Position numbers and translations under genes: made by a program. Of a stretch of DNA of 34,732 nt, positions 6,112 through 13,952 are shown piece after piece. Source of the stretch: a virus; the IMG/VR virus record IMGVR_UViG_3300049489_000634, positions 1 through 34,732 of that record. One strand, given 5' to 3'. The notes below the pieces were generated by a model that saw nothing but the letters and a program-made list of their open reading frames with translations, was not told where the DNA came from and searched no databases. The first letter of the stretch is position 1; the number at the start of each line of letters is the position of its first letter.

Positions 6112-6468
6112 ATTCCCATTTCGCGCAGTGCCAAGAAAATCAACAAAATTTAGGAAAAACGGGTTTTCGTACAAAGACCCAGAATCGGCCAAATTCGAAC
6201 GATCAGTAAAAGAATACGCAAAACTACAAGCAGGCGGTTTAACGCCCCGCTCTGGTCAATTGCGCGCGTATTACGGGCTTTTTTTTGCCAGACCAAGGTC
6301 TACAAAGTTCAAATACCCACCAAGACCCGACGCGGACAACTGCGTCAAGGCGATTGCTGATGCGCTGCAGGGTGTTGTGTTTTTGACTCACAAATTTCTG
6401 AGTTCACGGTGAAAAAAGAATGGGCTGATCATGACCACTTCTTTGTTAAAATCGAAGAGCTTGTGTAA
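6101..6468 (+). pseudogene. rusA: RusA-like Holliday junction resolvase, frameshifted
   Basis: From ATG at 6101 the first 94 residues match RusA: a substrate-binding N-terminus (MKFEFPFRAVPRKSTKF) and the catalytic R75-P-D77-A-D79-N...K83...D87-A-L-Q-G-V-V-F. RusA proteins then continue with a DDxQ block holding the last catalytic aspartate. Here the frame instead reads LTHKFLSSR and stops at 6412. The expected continuation, D-S-Q-I-S-E-F-T-V-K-K-E-W, is present in the +2 frame from 6385 to a TAA at 6466. The break is at a run of five T (6380-6384). A small deletion, a sequencing error or recoding could explain it. Without repair the product should be inactive. Confidence 0.75.
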
Positions 6469-6541
6469 TTTAATCGGCAAAATTAGTTTGGCTTGGACGC
6501 AAGAAAGACTTTTGTGAGTTCGAATCTCACCACGAGCGCCA
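6459..6541 (+). tRNA. tRNA gene with aberrant anticodon arm (possibly Pro-TGG)
   Basis: Acceptor strands GCTTGTG (6459-6465) and CACGAGC (6531-6537) pair over seven positions with one G-T. The T arm is perfect: GTGAG TTCGAAT CTCAC (6514-6530). The D arm ATTT/AAAT encloses A14 and GG at the expected places. Discriminator G and an encoded CCA end the gene. The anticodon region is odd: the best arm is TTTGG-CTTGGAC-GCAAG (6487-6503), with a G-G closing mismatch and anticodon TGG. There are two extra bases before it and a 10-base variable region. A degenerate or unusual tRNA, or a type II tRNA of other identity, is possible. It overlaps the rusA remnant. Confidence 0.6.
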
Positions 6542-6586
6542 TATTTTACTTGATTGTTAAAATAGTTTAATATTTTATAAGGGCGA

Positions 6587-7102
6587 ATGAAGATTCACTG
6601 CTTGTTTGACCGAATGGTTCAGACAAAAGAATTAAAGCCACATCCTAAAAATCGGAATAACCACTCCGACGAGCAAATCTCGCGCCTTGCAAAAATATTA
6701 GAATATCAAGGCTGGCGATACCCAATTAAGGTTTCAAATCAATCTGGGTTTATTACATCCGGCCACGGGCGCTTAGCTGCTGCTATTAAAAACGGATGGA
6801 CAGAAGTCCCGGTCAGTTTCCAAGATTATGAATCAGACGATCAAGAATACGCAGATTTAACTGCCGACAACTCAATCGCATCTTGGGCAGAACTAGATTT
6901 GTCTGGAATAAACTCAGATATAGGTGAGCTTGGGCCAGACTTCGATATTGATTTACTTGGGATTAAATCATTCTCATTAGATTTTAAGCCAACAGAAATA
7001 GAACAAGAAGATGCATCTAGTTTGAGTAAGCTAGCAGATAAAATAGTCCAATGTCCAAACTGTGGCGAACAATTCAATGCAAACGAAACTAAAACTAGTT
7101 GA
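6587..7102 (+). CDS. ParB/sulfiredoxin-fold protein with C-terminal half zinc finger
   Basis: A 171-residue protein behind an AAGGG ribosome binding site. Residues about 13-95 are a ParB N-terminal-like domain: ELKPHPKNRNNH, I31-LAKILEYQGWRYPI, then F55-ITSG59-H60-G61-R62 in the place of the ParB GERR box, and YADLTADNS. The C-terminus has a single C156-P-N-C159 pair and stops. In phages this domain is often fused to an adenine methyltransferase or sits beside DNA modification enzymes. Here no methylase follows; instead the Mom-like gene overlaps the last 26 bases. It may help the modification enzyme bind DNA or a cofactor. The domain call is firm; the function is inferred. Confidence 0.75.
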   Translation: MKIHCLFDRMVQTKELKPHPKNRNNHSDEQISRLAKILEYQGWRYPIKVSNQSGFITSGHGRLAAAIKNGWTEVPVSFQDYESDDQEYADLTADNSIASWAELDLSGINSDIGELGPDFDIDLLGIKSFSLDFKPTEIEQEDASSLSKLADKIVQCPNCGEQFNANETKTS

Positions 7103-7778
7103 TCACAGCACCACTAAGCTGGCTTGTATTAATTGGCACTATTCTAAATCTGTTCCAGTTCCACCAACCATATCTTATGGAGTAACAGAAGGTGAAAAAT
7201 TTATTGGCGTTATTATATTCAGCAGAGGCGCATCGAGCAATCTTTTAAAACCTTATGGCTTAAAGCAAACAGAGGGTTGTGAGCTTACTCGTGTTGCTTT
7301 AAAAAACCACAAACAAAAGACATCTAAGTTTTTAGCGATAGCAATAAAACTACTTAAGAAAAAAGAACCACAATTAAAGATTATAGTTAGTTTCGCTGAT
7401 CCAAATGAGGGACATCACGGTGGGATATATCAGGCTACGAATTGGGTTTACACTGGAAAAACCAATAAAACCAAAAAATACGTCGATAAGTCAGGCAGAG
7501 TGTGGCATTCGAGACAAGTTAGCGAGAAAGGGTTTAAGGTTCAACAAGGCAACATTAGAAAAACGATAAAGCCAAGTCAATGCACAATTATCGAACAGGA
7601 AGGCAAACACCGCTATCTAATGCCACTAGACGACGATACTCGAAAAAAGATTTTACATTTATCTAAACCTTATCCAAAGCGCGCATCAAGCAAAGGTAAC
7701 GTTGCGTCTGGTTTCCAACCAGAAGAGGGCGGTGCAATTCCGACCGATGCGCTCCAAGAAAAGACTAAAAATGGCTAG
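7077..7778 (+). CDS. Mom-like adenine modification protein (GNAT fold)
   Basis: A 233-residue protein from ATG 7077 (MQTKLKLVD). The Mom family pattern is visible: N19-W20-H21-Y22-S23-K-S-V-P near the start, a beta strand FIGVIIFSRGAS, E69-L-T-R72-V-A-L, a long helix (TSKFLAIAIKLLKKKEP), then IIVSFAD108 and the GGIYQATNWVYTG strand-helix. Mu Mom converts adenine to N6-methylcarbamoyladenine, which protects DNA from restriction. The conserved HY and SFAD blocks suggest activity. The tail (residues about 205-233) is Gly/Pro-rich and disordered. The gene is coupled to the ParB-like gene and overlaps the small terminase by eight bases. Residue-level chemistry is not proven from sequence. Confidence 0.75.
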   Translation: MQTKLKLVDHSTTKLACINWHYSKSVPVPPTISYGVTEGEKFIGVIIFSRGASSNLLKPYGLKQTEGCELTRVALKNHKQKTSKFLAIAIKLLKKKEPQLKIIVSFADPNEGHHGGIYQATNWVYTGKTNKTKKYVDKSGRVWHSRQVSEKGFKVQQGNIRKTIKPSQCTIIEQEGKHRYLMPLDDDTRKKILHLSKPYPKRASSKGNVASGFQPEEGGAIPTDALQEKTKNG

Positions 7779-8115
7779 GCCGAAAAAAATAATCGACACA
7801 CATCAAGTTAAAAATATGGCTGCCATAGGTTGCACAATGGAAGAAATGGCATCAATTCTAAAGTGTTCTGTAGACCTTTTGGAACGCCGTTTCGCGGACG
7901 TTATTCGCGAGGGCCGTGATACTGGTAAAATGTCGCTGCGCCGAGCCATGTTTAAAAGTGCTATTGAAAAAGGAAATATTCAGGCACAGATTTGGTTGTC
8001 TAAAAACTGGCTAGGAATGCGCGATAGAATTGAGCATTCATCAGACCCAGAAGCGCCAAGCAAATTAGTAATTGATTTAAGCGGAATAGAATCAAATGGA
8101 CAAAAAAAAGATTAG
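7771..8115 (+). CDS. terS: Terminase small subunit
   Basis: A 114-residue protein starting MARPKKIIDTHQ at 7771. Residues about 9-40 form a helix-turn-helix (VKNMAAIGCTMEEMASILKC), followed by LERRFADVIREGRDTGK and MSLRRAMFKSAIEKGN, then QIWLSKNWLGMRD. This order is typical of phage small terminases that recognise the packaging site and form a ring with the large subunit. Its start overlaps the Mom-like gene, and its end overlaps the next small gene by 20 bases. The large terminase follows one gene later. The start is chosen on family similarity. Confidence 0.85.
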   Translation: MARPKKIIDTHQVKNMAAIGCTMEEMASILKCSVDLLERRFADVIREGRDTGKMSLRRAMFKSAIEKGNIQAQIWLSKNWLGMRDRIEHSSDPEAPSKLVIDLSGIESNGQKKD

Positions 8116-8350
8116 GTCTTTCATCAAAGAAAGAATCGCTTACGTTTGGCCAGAATACAAAGGACTACAAAAAATAGTTAGCCACCCCGACGACATTAGA
8201 AAACTTGCAGAAGTAATCGAAGAAAAACTCGGTCAACTTAGATGGACAAATTATACAAAAACACATTTGATTAATTCTTTAAACTCTTGGGTTGATCATT
8301 ACGTTACTGAGCAGTTGAAAAAACGTGGCTATCTAAAAGATCACAAATGA
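8096..8350 (+). CDS. Small unidentified protein between terminase genes
   Basis: An 84-residue, highly charged helical protein (MDKKKIRSFIKERIAYVWPEY...) lying between the small and large terminase genes and overlapping both (by 20 and 4 bases). No motif is recognised. Position suggests a packaging accessory, but many phages carry unrelated small genes here. Confidence 0.6.
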   Translation: MDKKKIRSFIKERIAYVWPEYKGLQKIVSHPDDIRKLAEVIEEKLGQLRWTNYTKTHLINSLNSWVDHYVTEQLKKRGYLKDHK

Positions 8351-9636
8351 TTTACAGGGCTCACGCAAAGCAAGCCCTTTTCCACAAGGACACACACAGA
8401 ATAAGAGGGGTTTTTTCAGGTCGACGCGGTGGGAAAACGGAGTGCGGCGCGATTGAATCAATCATTTTTTCAGAGGGAAAAATAGGATTCAAAGACGACG
8501 GGGTTGACCGTTATACCGGAGTTATTATCGCCCCAACAACGGATATGCTTAGGCGATTATCTTTTGAGAAATTTCTAAGCTATTCAAAACCATTTAAACC
8601 AATGATTCACAAATCATTCAATGAGATTTATTGGCACAACGGAGCAATCGTTTATGGGATATCTGGCGAACATCCGGCACGACTCGAAGGAATAAAAGCT
8701 AATTGGATTTGGATGGATGAGGTATTCCAACTCAGAGAACAAATATTTTTAGAAGCACTTGCGCGAGTTTCTGATACTCAGGGCAGAATTTGGGTTACTG
8801 GGTCATTAGGTACTCAATACACAAATCCAAAATCACATTGGGTTTATAAGCACTTCAAACAAAAACCACTAGCCGACTCAGCGTTTTTTGAGTGGTCTAC
8901 TCTAGAGAATCCGTATTTTCCTAAAGACGAAATCACGCGATTAAAAGAAACGCTCGATCCAAAAACATTTCGTCAAATGTTTGAGCTATCTTGGGATGTT
9001 CAAAGTTCATATCAGGTTTATGACGATTTCGACGACGCTAACATAATTAAGGGATACCAATACGATCCAAGTATAGAAACATCTGTGAGCATCGATTGGG
9101 GCTTTGCTCACAAAATGGCGTGTTTGTTTTTTCAATATGATAAAAAGACCGACCGCGTTTATTGTTTTGATGAAATCGTTGGCTCAAAAATCACCATTGA
9201 ACAGTTGTGGGACAGGATTAAATCGAAAGGATACCAGATTAATAATTGGTATTGCGACATCGCAGGAACGCAAGAGCGAGAACAAACTGGAAAATCTAAT
9301 GTGCGTTGGTTTTCAGAAGCACCAAGAAACATTCATTTTAAGTATCGGTCTAGTGCAATCAATTACGGTATCCCAATAGTTCGGTCTTATATTAAAAATG
9401 GCTTAGGGCAGCGTAGATTTTTTGTGGATGAGATAAAGTGCCCCAATCTTATAGACGGACTTAGAAATTATGCTTATCCTGAAAAAAATGGCGTTATACA
9501 AAACGAGAACCCAGTTAAAAAAGATGACGACTGTGTCGACGGACTTAGGTACTTCTTTGTAAATCGATTAGACTATAATAGAACCAAGGATGAACTTGCT
9601 AACCTTGATCGCTGGAGAATAGATTCATGGCGTTAA
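8347..9636 (+). CDS. terL: Terminase large subunit
   Basis: A 429-residue packaging motor. The N-terminal ATPase shows Walker A S24-G-R-R-G-G-K30-T31 and Walker B W120-I-W-M-D124-E125. The C-terminal RNase H-like nuclease shows V247-S-I-D250-W-G, C303-D304-I-A-G and D393-D-D-C-V-D398-G, in the order of metal-binding acidic residues. All key residues are present, so it should both translocate and cut DNA. ATG at 8347 overlaps the previous gene by four bases. The portal gene overlaps its end by ten bases. The length is normal for the family. Confidence 0.95.
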   Translation: MIYRAHAKQALFHKDTHRIRGVFSGRRGGKTECGAIESIIFSEGKIGFKDDGVDRYTGVIIAPTTDMLRRLSFEKFLSYSKPFKPMIHKSFNEIYWHNGAIVYGISGEHPARLEGIKANWIWMDEVFQLREQIFLEALARVSDTQGRIWVTGSLGTQYTNPKSHWVYKHFKQKPLADSAFFEWSTLENPYFPKDEITRLKETLDPKTFRQMFELSWDVQSSYQVYDDFDDANIIKGYQYDPSIETSVSIDWGFAHKMACLFFQYDKKTDRVYCFDEIVGSKITIEQLWDRIKSKGYQINNWYCDIAGTQEREQTGKSNVRWFSEAPRNIHFKYRSSAINYGIPIVRSYIKNGLGQRRFFVDEIKCPNLIDGLRNYAYPEKNGVIQNENPVKKDDDCVDGLRYFFVNRLDYNRTKDELANLDRWRIDSWR

Positions 9637-11210
9637 TGACAGATGAAGAATTAAAGCAAATTGTAAAAGAAATAAACGGACAAGAAGAAAATAATCGTCG
9701 AATATTAATGAAACGCCGTCATGATATTTTTAAAGACGGTGGGCGTAAATTTTTAATTGAGCAGATCACAAGAGAGTTTGGAAAGGAAGCGCTCGATGAA
9801 ATGCGACTAGCCCCAGTTAACCTGCTTAAAAAAATTGTATCAAAACGATCGCGTGTATATAAAAAAGCGCCAACAAGAAAGACAACGAACCCCAAAGATC
9901 AAGCCCTGGTTGATTATTACGTTGAAGAGTTAGACTTAAATGTACTCATGCAAAAGGTTAACCGTTATTATAATTTGTTTTCAAATTGCACAATCTACAC
10001 ACGACCCGGCCCCGATGGACTAGAATCTGTGGTTGTTCCTCCATACCTTTATTCGGTTAAAGCCAATAGTTTAAATCAGTCGAAGATCGATGCATTTGTT
10101 TACAGCGCGTTTGTTCGTGGAGATTCAATGACGCCGCTTGAAGGCGTCCCTCCTGCGAGCGGACAAGAAAACTTTAGTCTACAAAAGGGTTTTAAATCTA
10201 GTGGGGATAAAATCGCGTCAAATGAGATTGATACTGATCAAGAAGCGAATCAACATATTTATTGGAGCGATGTCGAACATTTCACCCTAGATAAAGATGG
10301 AAACAAGCTGTTGTTAAATCCTAAAATGGGCACAGAACAATGGCTAAACCCAATCATGAGAAAGCCCGTCGTTAACGTAACAAAAGACCGAGATAACGAA
10401 TCATGGGCGACACAAGGTGAAGATATCATTGACTTGACGATGGCGATTCAGCTTGGTTGGTCTGACTTGCTGACCATTTCGAAACACCAAGGGTTTTCTC
10501 TTTTAACGGTTGTATCAGAAGAAGAGCCAAAAAAAATCAACGTAGGAATCAACCGCGCGGTTTGGCTAAGAGCTAAGCCAGACGGCGTGACGCCATCGAT
10601 TTCTTATGTGCAAGCACAAAGTCCGCTCGATCAGTACAAGAATCTTTTAATGGATCTTTTAGGTTTGTTGCTCACCACAAATGAAATGGACCCAAACTCT
10701 ATTGGGGGATCTGGTTCAACACAAAGCTTTACATCAGGGTTTCATGCGCTCATTGCGATGTCAGACAACCTCGAGGCAATTGAATCAGACAAACCAGCAA
10801 TGATGGCTGCCGAGCTTGATCAGTGGGACGTTATCCAAAAATGGCACAATTATTTATATGACGTTGGAGCACTAGATGAAGATGCTAAGGTTCTTGGAAA
10901 ATTCTCAGAAGAGTTTGAAATTCAAATAATCTATGCTGACGCCAAACCATTACAAAGCGAGCAAGAACAGGTCGCTTTAATTAAAGATTTGAGGGCAGAG
11001 GGATTGATAACACGAGCGGACGCACTTAAAAAGCTAAATCCAGAAATGACGGATGATCAGGTTATTGAGAAATTAAAACAGATCGACGCAGAGTCAGAGG
11101 GTCAGTTGCAACAAGCAATGTCAGCAATGCCTAAAGAGTTACCAGAAGAAAATAATCAAAAGCAAAACGAAGTCGCGTCTATGATGGGCGAAAATGGCGA
11201 AGAAGGTTGA
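9627..11210 (+). CDS. Portal protein
   Basis: A 527-residue protein immediately after the large terminase, overlapping it by ten bases. Size, position and pattern fit an SPP1 gp6-like portal: an N-terminal helical region, a central mixed domain (DGLESVVVPPYLYSV, HFTLDKDGNKLLL) and a helix-rich C-terminus. The last 90 residues (IKDLRAEGLITRADALKKL...DDQVIEKL) are the acidic, Gln-rich tail typical of such portals. It would form the dodecameric ring for DNA passage and terminase docking. No catalytic motif is expected. The call rests mostly on order and length. Confidence 0.85.
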   Translation: MALMTDEELKQIVKEINGQEENNRRILMKRRHDIFKDGGRKFLIEQITREFGKEALDEMRLAPVNLLKKIVSKRSRVYKKAPTRKTTNPKDQALVDYYVEELDLNVLMQKVNRYYNLFSNCTIYTRPGPDGLESVVVPPYLYSVKANSLNQSKIDAFVYSAFVRGDSMTPLEGVPPASGQENFSLQKGFKSSGDKIASNEIDTDQEANQHIYWSDVEHFTLDKDGNKLLLNPKMGTEQWLNPIMRKPVVNVTKDRDNESWATQGEDIIDLTMAIQLGWSDLLTISKHQGFSLLTVVSEEEPKKINVGINRAVWLRAKPDGVTPSISYVQAQSPLDQYKNLLMDLLGLLLTTNEMDPNSIGGSGSTQSFTSGFHALIAMSDNLEAIESDKPAMMAAELDQWDVIQKWHNYLYDVGALDEDAKVLGKFSEEFEIQIIYADAKPLQSEQEQVALIKDLRAEGLITRADALKKLNPEMTDDQVIEKLKQIDAESEGQLQQAMSAMPKELPEENNQKQNEVASMMGENGEEG

Positions 11211-11679
11211 GTATAAGTTCGATCCACTAAAGATCGCTGGTGTTAAAAAATCAGATGTGCCCAAACGAGCACTAGACGATATTTTATCTAAGGTGGCTGA
11301 CTACGTTAAAGAATCAGTATTGAGTTACGTTGCGGACGAAGAAAGCCCCGTTAGTGGGCGAGGTGCGTTTAAGGCTCTTTCAAAAAAGTCTGAATATACT
11401 GAAGAAAAAAAAGATTTAGTTGGCAACACTAAAGCTAATCTCGAAAACACGGGCGCGCTTTTAGATAGCGTTAAGGTTGTGGGGAACGGGTCTGCGCTTG
11501 TTCTTACTGTTGATTCAGATCAAATGGGAAAAGCTGACGGACATAACAACCATTCGGGTGACTCTAACCTTCCAACCCGAAGGTTTATCCCAAAAGCAAA
11601 AGACGGCGAGACTTTTAAAAGGGATATTTTAGATGGGATTAAACAAATAGTTAAAGATGAGATCGACGATCTACCATGA
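11194..11679 (+). CDS. Neck/head-completion-like protein, copy 1
   Basis: A 161-residue protein overlapping the portal by 17 bases. Key blocks are ESPVSGRGAFKALS (about 47-60), ENTGALLDSVKVVG (about 85-98), VLTVDSDQMGKADGHNN, and LPTRRFIPKAK near the end. The order beta-domain, LDSV strand, then RRFIP resembles HK97 gp10-like or Mu-type virion morphogenesis proteins, which sit at the head-tail junction. The next gene shares the same blocks in the same order, so the two are probably a duplicated pair. The placing between portal and scaffold is less usual for gp10-like proteins. Confidence in function is moderate. Confidence 0.5.
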   Translation: MAKKVEYKFDPLKIAGVKKSDVPKRALDDILSKVADYVKESVLSYVADEESPVSGRGAFKALSKKSEYTEEKKDLVGNTKANLENTGALLDSVKVVGNGSALVLTVDSDQMGKADGHNNHSGDSNLPTRRFIPKAKDGETFKRDILDGIKQIVKDEIDDLP

Positions 11680-12239
11680 ATCTAAGATCAAAGATTAATA
11701 AGATCGCACTATCAACGGTGGCTAAAAAAATAACAGACGCGCTTAAAAAACCAATAGATAGAAACAGTGCAACAAACGGAGCAAAAGCTGCGCTTAAAGA
11801 AATGCTCGACATGATTTCAAAAGGAATATCACCGATCGAGGGTCGCGGTCGGTTTGGTGCTTATTCTGCACAAAGACAATCTGGCACATCAAAGCTAAAA
11901 AGCAAAAAAGATTTAAAGAAAAAACAGGGTTATCCTTATTCGGTTCAAAAAGAATATCCAAGCAAAGCAGTGCGTCCTGTTAATCTTAAATTGAGTGGAG
12001 AGTTTTTAGATTCTCTTGTTGCTGAGGCAAAGCACGATAACTCGCTTGGATATAAATCAACCATTAAGCTAACGGGTGAAAAAAATCTTTTAAAAGAAAA
12101 GGGTCATAGAGAATATTCTCCTGCGCCGCGTCCTATCATTCCTGCTAACAATGAAGTTATTGCTGTAAGATTACAAAACATCGTGCGAGAGTATTATAGG
12201 GCTGCGATTAACGCAGCTTTTACAAAATTAAAGAAGTGA
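11676..12239 (+). CDS. Neck/head-completion-like protein, copy 2
   Basis: A 187-residue protein coupled by ATGA overlap to copy 1. It repeats that protein's layout: I-S-P-I-E-G-R-G-R-F-G-A-Y-S (about 50-63), a basic insert (KSKKDLKKKQ), LKLSGEFLDSLVAEA (about 107-121) and APRPIIPANN (about 149-158), ending in a long helix. The shared GRGxFxAxS, G-x-x-L-D-S and R-x-x-I-P motifs argue for common ancestry. It is basic where copy 1 is acidic, so the two may form a heteromer. A rare virion component or head completion factor is the likely role. Confidence 0.5.
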   Translation: MNLRSKINKIALSTVAKKITDALKKPIDRNSATNGAKAALKEMLDMISKGISPIEGRGRFGAYSAQRQSGTSKLKSKKDLKKKQGYPYSVQKEYPSKAVRPVNLKLSGEFLDSLVAEAKHDNSLGYKSTIKLTGEKNLLKEKGHREYSPAPRPIIPANNEVIAVRLQNIVREYYRAAINAAFTKLKK

Positions 12240-12264
12240 ATTAGACTTAAGGAGAGAGTTAATC

Positions 12265-12837
12265 ATGGCAGATCAAGTGAGTGCGAACGCACCAAGCGCA
12301 GAACCGACGAATGTCAATCCTGCGGCAGCAGCTCAACCAACCAAAGAACAAGCCTCTGAAGTAAACGAACGGTTACTAAAAGAGTCTAAAGAATGGAAGG
12401 CGAAGGCTCAACAATACGAGCAACAACTTAAAGCAGAAGCAGAAAAAAAGGGCGACTACAAAGCTCTTTATGAAGCAGAAGCTCAACGTGTTGCTGAGTT
12501 GGCAAAAAGACGAAAGGCTGATGTGATCAAAAATAGCATTGAATCGATGGCTGCGAAGGCTGGCTGTGTTGATTCAGATGCATTACTGGTACTCGGCAAT
12601 AAAGAGCTTTTGCAGTATGACGATGAGAACGAAAAGGTTTACGGCGTAGACGCATTTATCGAAGAAGCCAAAAAAGCCCGTTCTTATTTGTTTAAATCTG
12701 CGGCCAATGCTGCTGTGGTAAACGCAGCCGCTCCGGGTGGATCGGTTGAAAAAAAACAATTAACGCTTGAACAGATTGGAAAATTGCCAGCATCACAAAA
12801 AGCTGAATATTACGCCAAGCTGCTCAAAAATAAGTAA
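12265..12837 (+). CDS. Capsid scaffolding protein
   Basis: A 190-residue protein with a strong AAGGAG ribosome binding site. Residues 1-30 are low-complexity Ala/Pro/Asn. Residues about 30-85 form a charged coiled coil (LLKESKEWKAKAQQYEQQLK), followed by a helical region and a basic C-terminus (AEYYAKLLKNK), which commonly contacts the coat protein. This composition, length and position just before the major capsid gene are typical of phage scaffolds (DUF4355-like). No protease domain is present, so the scaffold is probably released intact or cut by another enzyme. Confidence 0.8.
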   Translation: MADQVSANAPSAEPTNVNPAAAAQPTKEQASEVNERLLKESKEWKAKAQQYEQQLKAEAEKKGDYKALYEAEAQRVAELAKRRKADVIKNSIESMAAKAGCVDSDALLVLGNKELLQYDDENEKVYGVDAFIEEAKKARSYLFKSAANAAVVNAAAPGGSVEKKQLTLEQIGKLPASQKAEYYAKLLKNK

Positions 12838-12849
12838 AGGAATACTACA

Positions 12850-13686
12850 ATGGCAGACGCACTAAGCGGTTTGACGGAAGTCAGCCCAACCATTGAGCAG
12901 CTAGTCTCGATGGACGTTCAACAAGTATTAACCGCTGAGGCTATCATGCCTCCGCTCGTGACAGCATATCCTGCTGGCCCCGGCATCGACACGATTAAAA
13001 TCCCACGCTTTGGAAACTTCACGGTTAACACCAAAGCTGAGAACGTGGCGGTTGATGCACAAGTCAACGCATTCAGCACCGACTCTTTATTGCTTAATCA
13101 GCATAAAGTCGTCCAATTTTTGCTGGAAGATATCGCAGAAATTCAGTCCAAGGTCAATGTATCGCAAGCTTATATCGCTCAAGTTGGTAAAGACTTGGCT
13201 GTTGATATGGACCAATACATTTTAGATACTCTAGAAGCCGGTGTTTCTACTGCAGCTCCTGACCACAAACGTGCTTATGCTGGCGCATCGTTAGCTAAAG
13301 CAGATATTCTTTTGGCTCGCCAACTTCTCAATGAAGCAAAAGTGCCAATGGATTCACGATTTGCTGTGATCGCCCCTGACCAAGAGGCTGCCCTTTTAGC
13401 CATTTCTGAATTTGTCAGAATTGACGAAAGCGGAAGCTCTGAGGGTTTACGCAATGGTCGCATTGGTAAACTATTCGGATTTGACATCTACATGAGCCCA
13501 CTTGCTGAATCTCTTAAGTCGATGTTTTTCCATAAAAGCTGCCAAGCTTTTGGACATCAACTCATGCCTCGTGTGAAAACATTCGAGGACGTTCCTAATT
13601 TAGCAATGCGTTACAGCGTTGACCACATCTATGGTTCAAAGACTTTAGACAGCGGCAAACGCCAAGTTCTATTAGGAACTGCATAA
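12850..13686 (+). CDS. Major capsid protein
   Basis: A 278-residue protein following the scaffold by 12 bases with AAGGAA before its ATG. It has the features of an HK97-fold coat: N-terminal arm, LLLNQHKVVQFLLEDIAEIQ, a spine-helix region (VDMDQYILDTLEAG), an A-domain-like RFAVIAPDQEAALL, and IGKLFGFDIYMSP. It ends in YGSKTLDSGKRQVLL, a common coat-protein C-terminus. Codon use looks less AT-biased than its neighbours, in keeping with high expression. A strong terminator lies directly downstream. No N-terminal delta domain is seen, in keeping with the separate scaffold. Confidence 0.9.
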   Translation: MADALSGLTEVSPTIEQLVSMDVQQVLTAEAIMPPLVTAYPAGPGIDTIKIPRFGNFTVNTKAENVAVDAQVNAFSTDSLLLNQHKVVQFLLEDIAEIQSKVNVSQAYIAQVGKDLAVDMDQYILDTLEAGVSTAAPDHKRAYAGASLAKADILLARQLLNEAKVPMDSRFAVIAPDQEAALLAISEFVRIDESGSSEGLRNGRIGKLFGFDIYMSPLAESLKSMFFHKSCQAFGHQLMPRVKTFEDVPNLAMRYSVDHIYGSKTLDSGKRQVLLGTA

Positions 13687-13724
13687 TAAGTTCTTGCATA
13701 GGTTAAAACCTGTGTAATACTTTT

Positions 13725-13752
13725 GGGCGAGGCAGAAATGTCTCGCCCTTTT
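13725..13752 (+). terminator. Rho-independent terminator after major capsid gene
   Basis: GGGCGAG (13725-13731) pairs with CTCGCCC (13742-13748) around a 10-base loop and is followed by TTTT. A smaller inverted repeat, AGGTTAAAACCT (13700-13711), lies just upstream. The next gene starts five bases after the T-run with no obvious promoter between, so read-through must feed downstream genes. Likely sets the capsid to tail mRNA ratio. Confidence 0.85.
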
Positions 13753-13757
13753 AATTT

Positions 13758-13952
13758 ATGGCAAGAGAATCTTTATTAGTTCCAGAGTTTATTGAAGATC
13801 GAGACAAGTCGCTTTTAATTAAAAAGCTTCTCGTTGTTAACTCTGCAAACGGCGGCTGCTGTAAAATAATTTCAATAAACTATGATGTTTATGAAAAGAC
13901 ATGGGTGCTTTGGTATTACCCAATTAAATCTCGCGGCGGCGGTGTTCTGTGA
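13758..13952 (+). CDS. Small unidentified virion-region protein
   Basis: A 64-residue protein starting just after the terminator; no Shine-Dalgarno is visible because the leader is the T-run. It contains LLIKKLLVVNSANGGCC and W/Y-rich KTWVLWYYPIKS, suggesting a small beta-rich domain. It overlaps the next gene by four bases (GTGA). Function unknown. Confidence 0.5.
   Translation: MARESLLVPEFIEDRDKSLLIKKLLVVNSANGGCCKIISINYDVYEKTWVLWYYPIKSRGGGVL

Noticed and set aside
6511-6541. 3' end of tRNA as a phage attachment core
   Set aside because: An attP core often copies a tRNA 3' end, but the acceptor and D-arm 5' halves are also present and no integrase lies in the window, so a whole tRNA gene is the simpler reading.
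9104-9379. Plus-strand 91-residue frame inside the large terminase
   Set aside because: It is covered by the terminase nuclease domain in another frame and has no independent start site.
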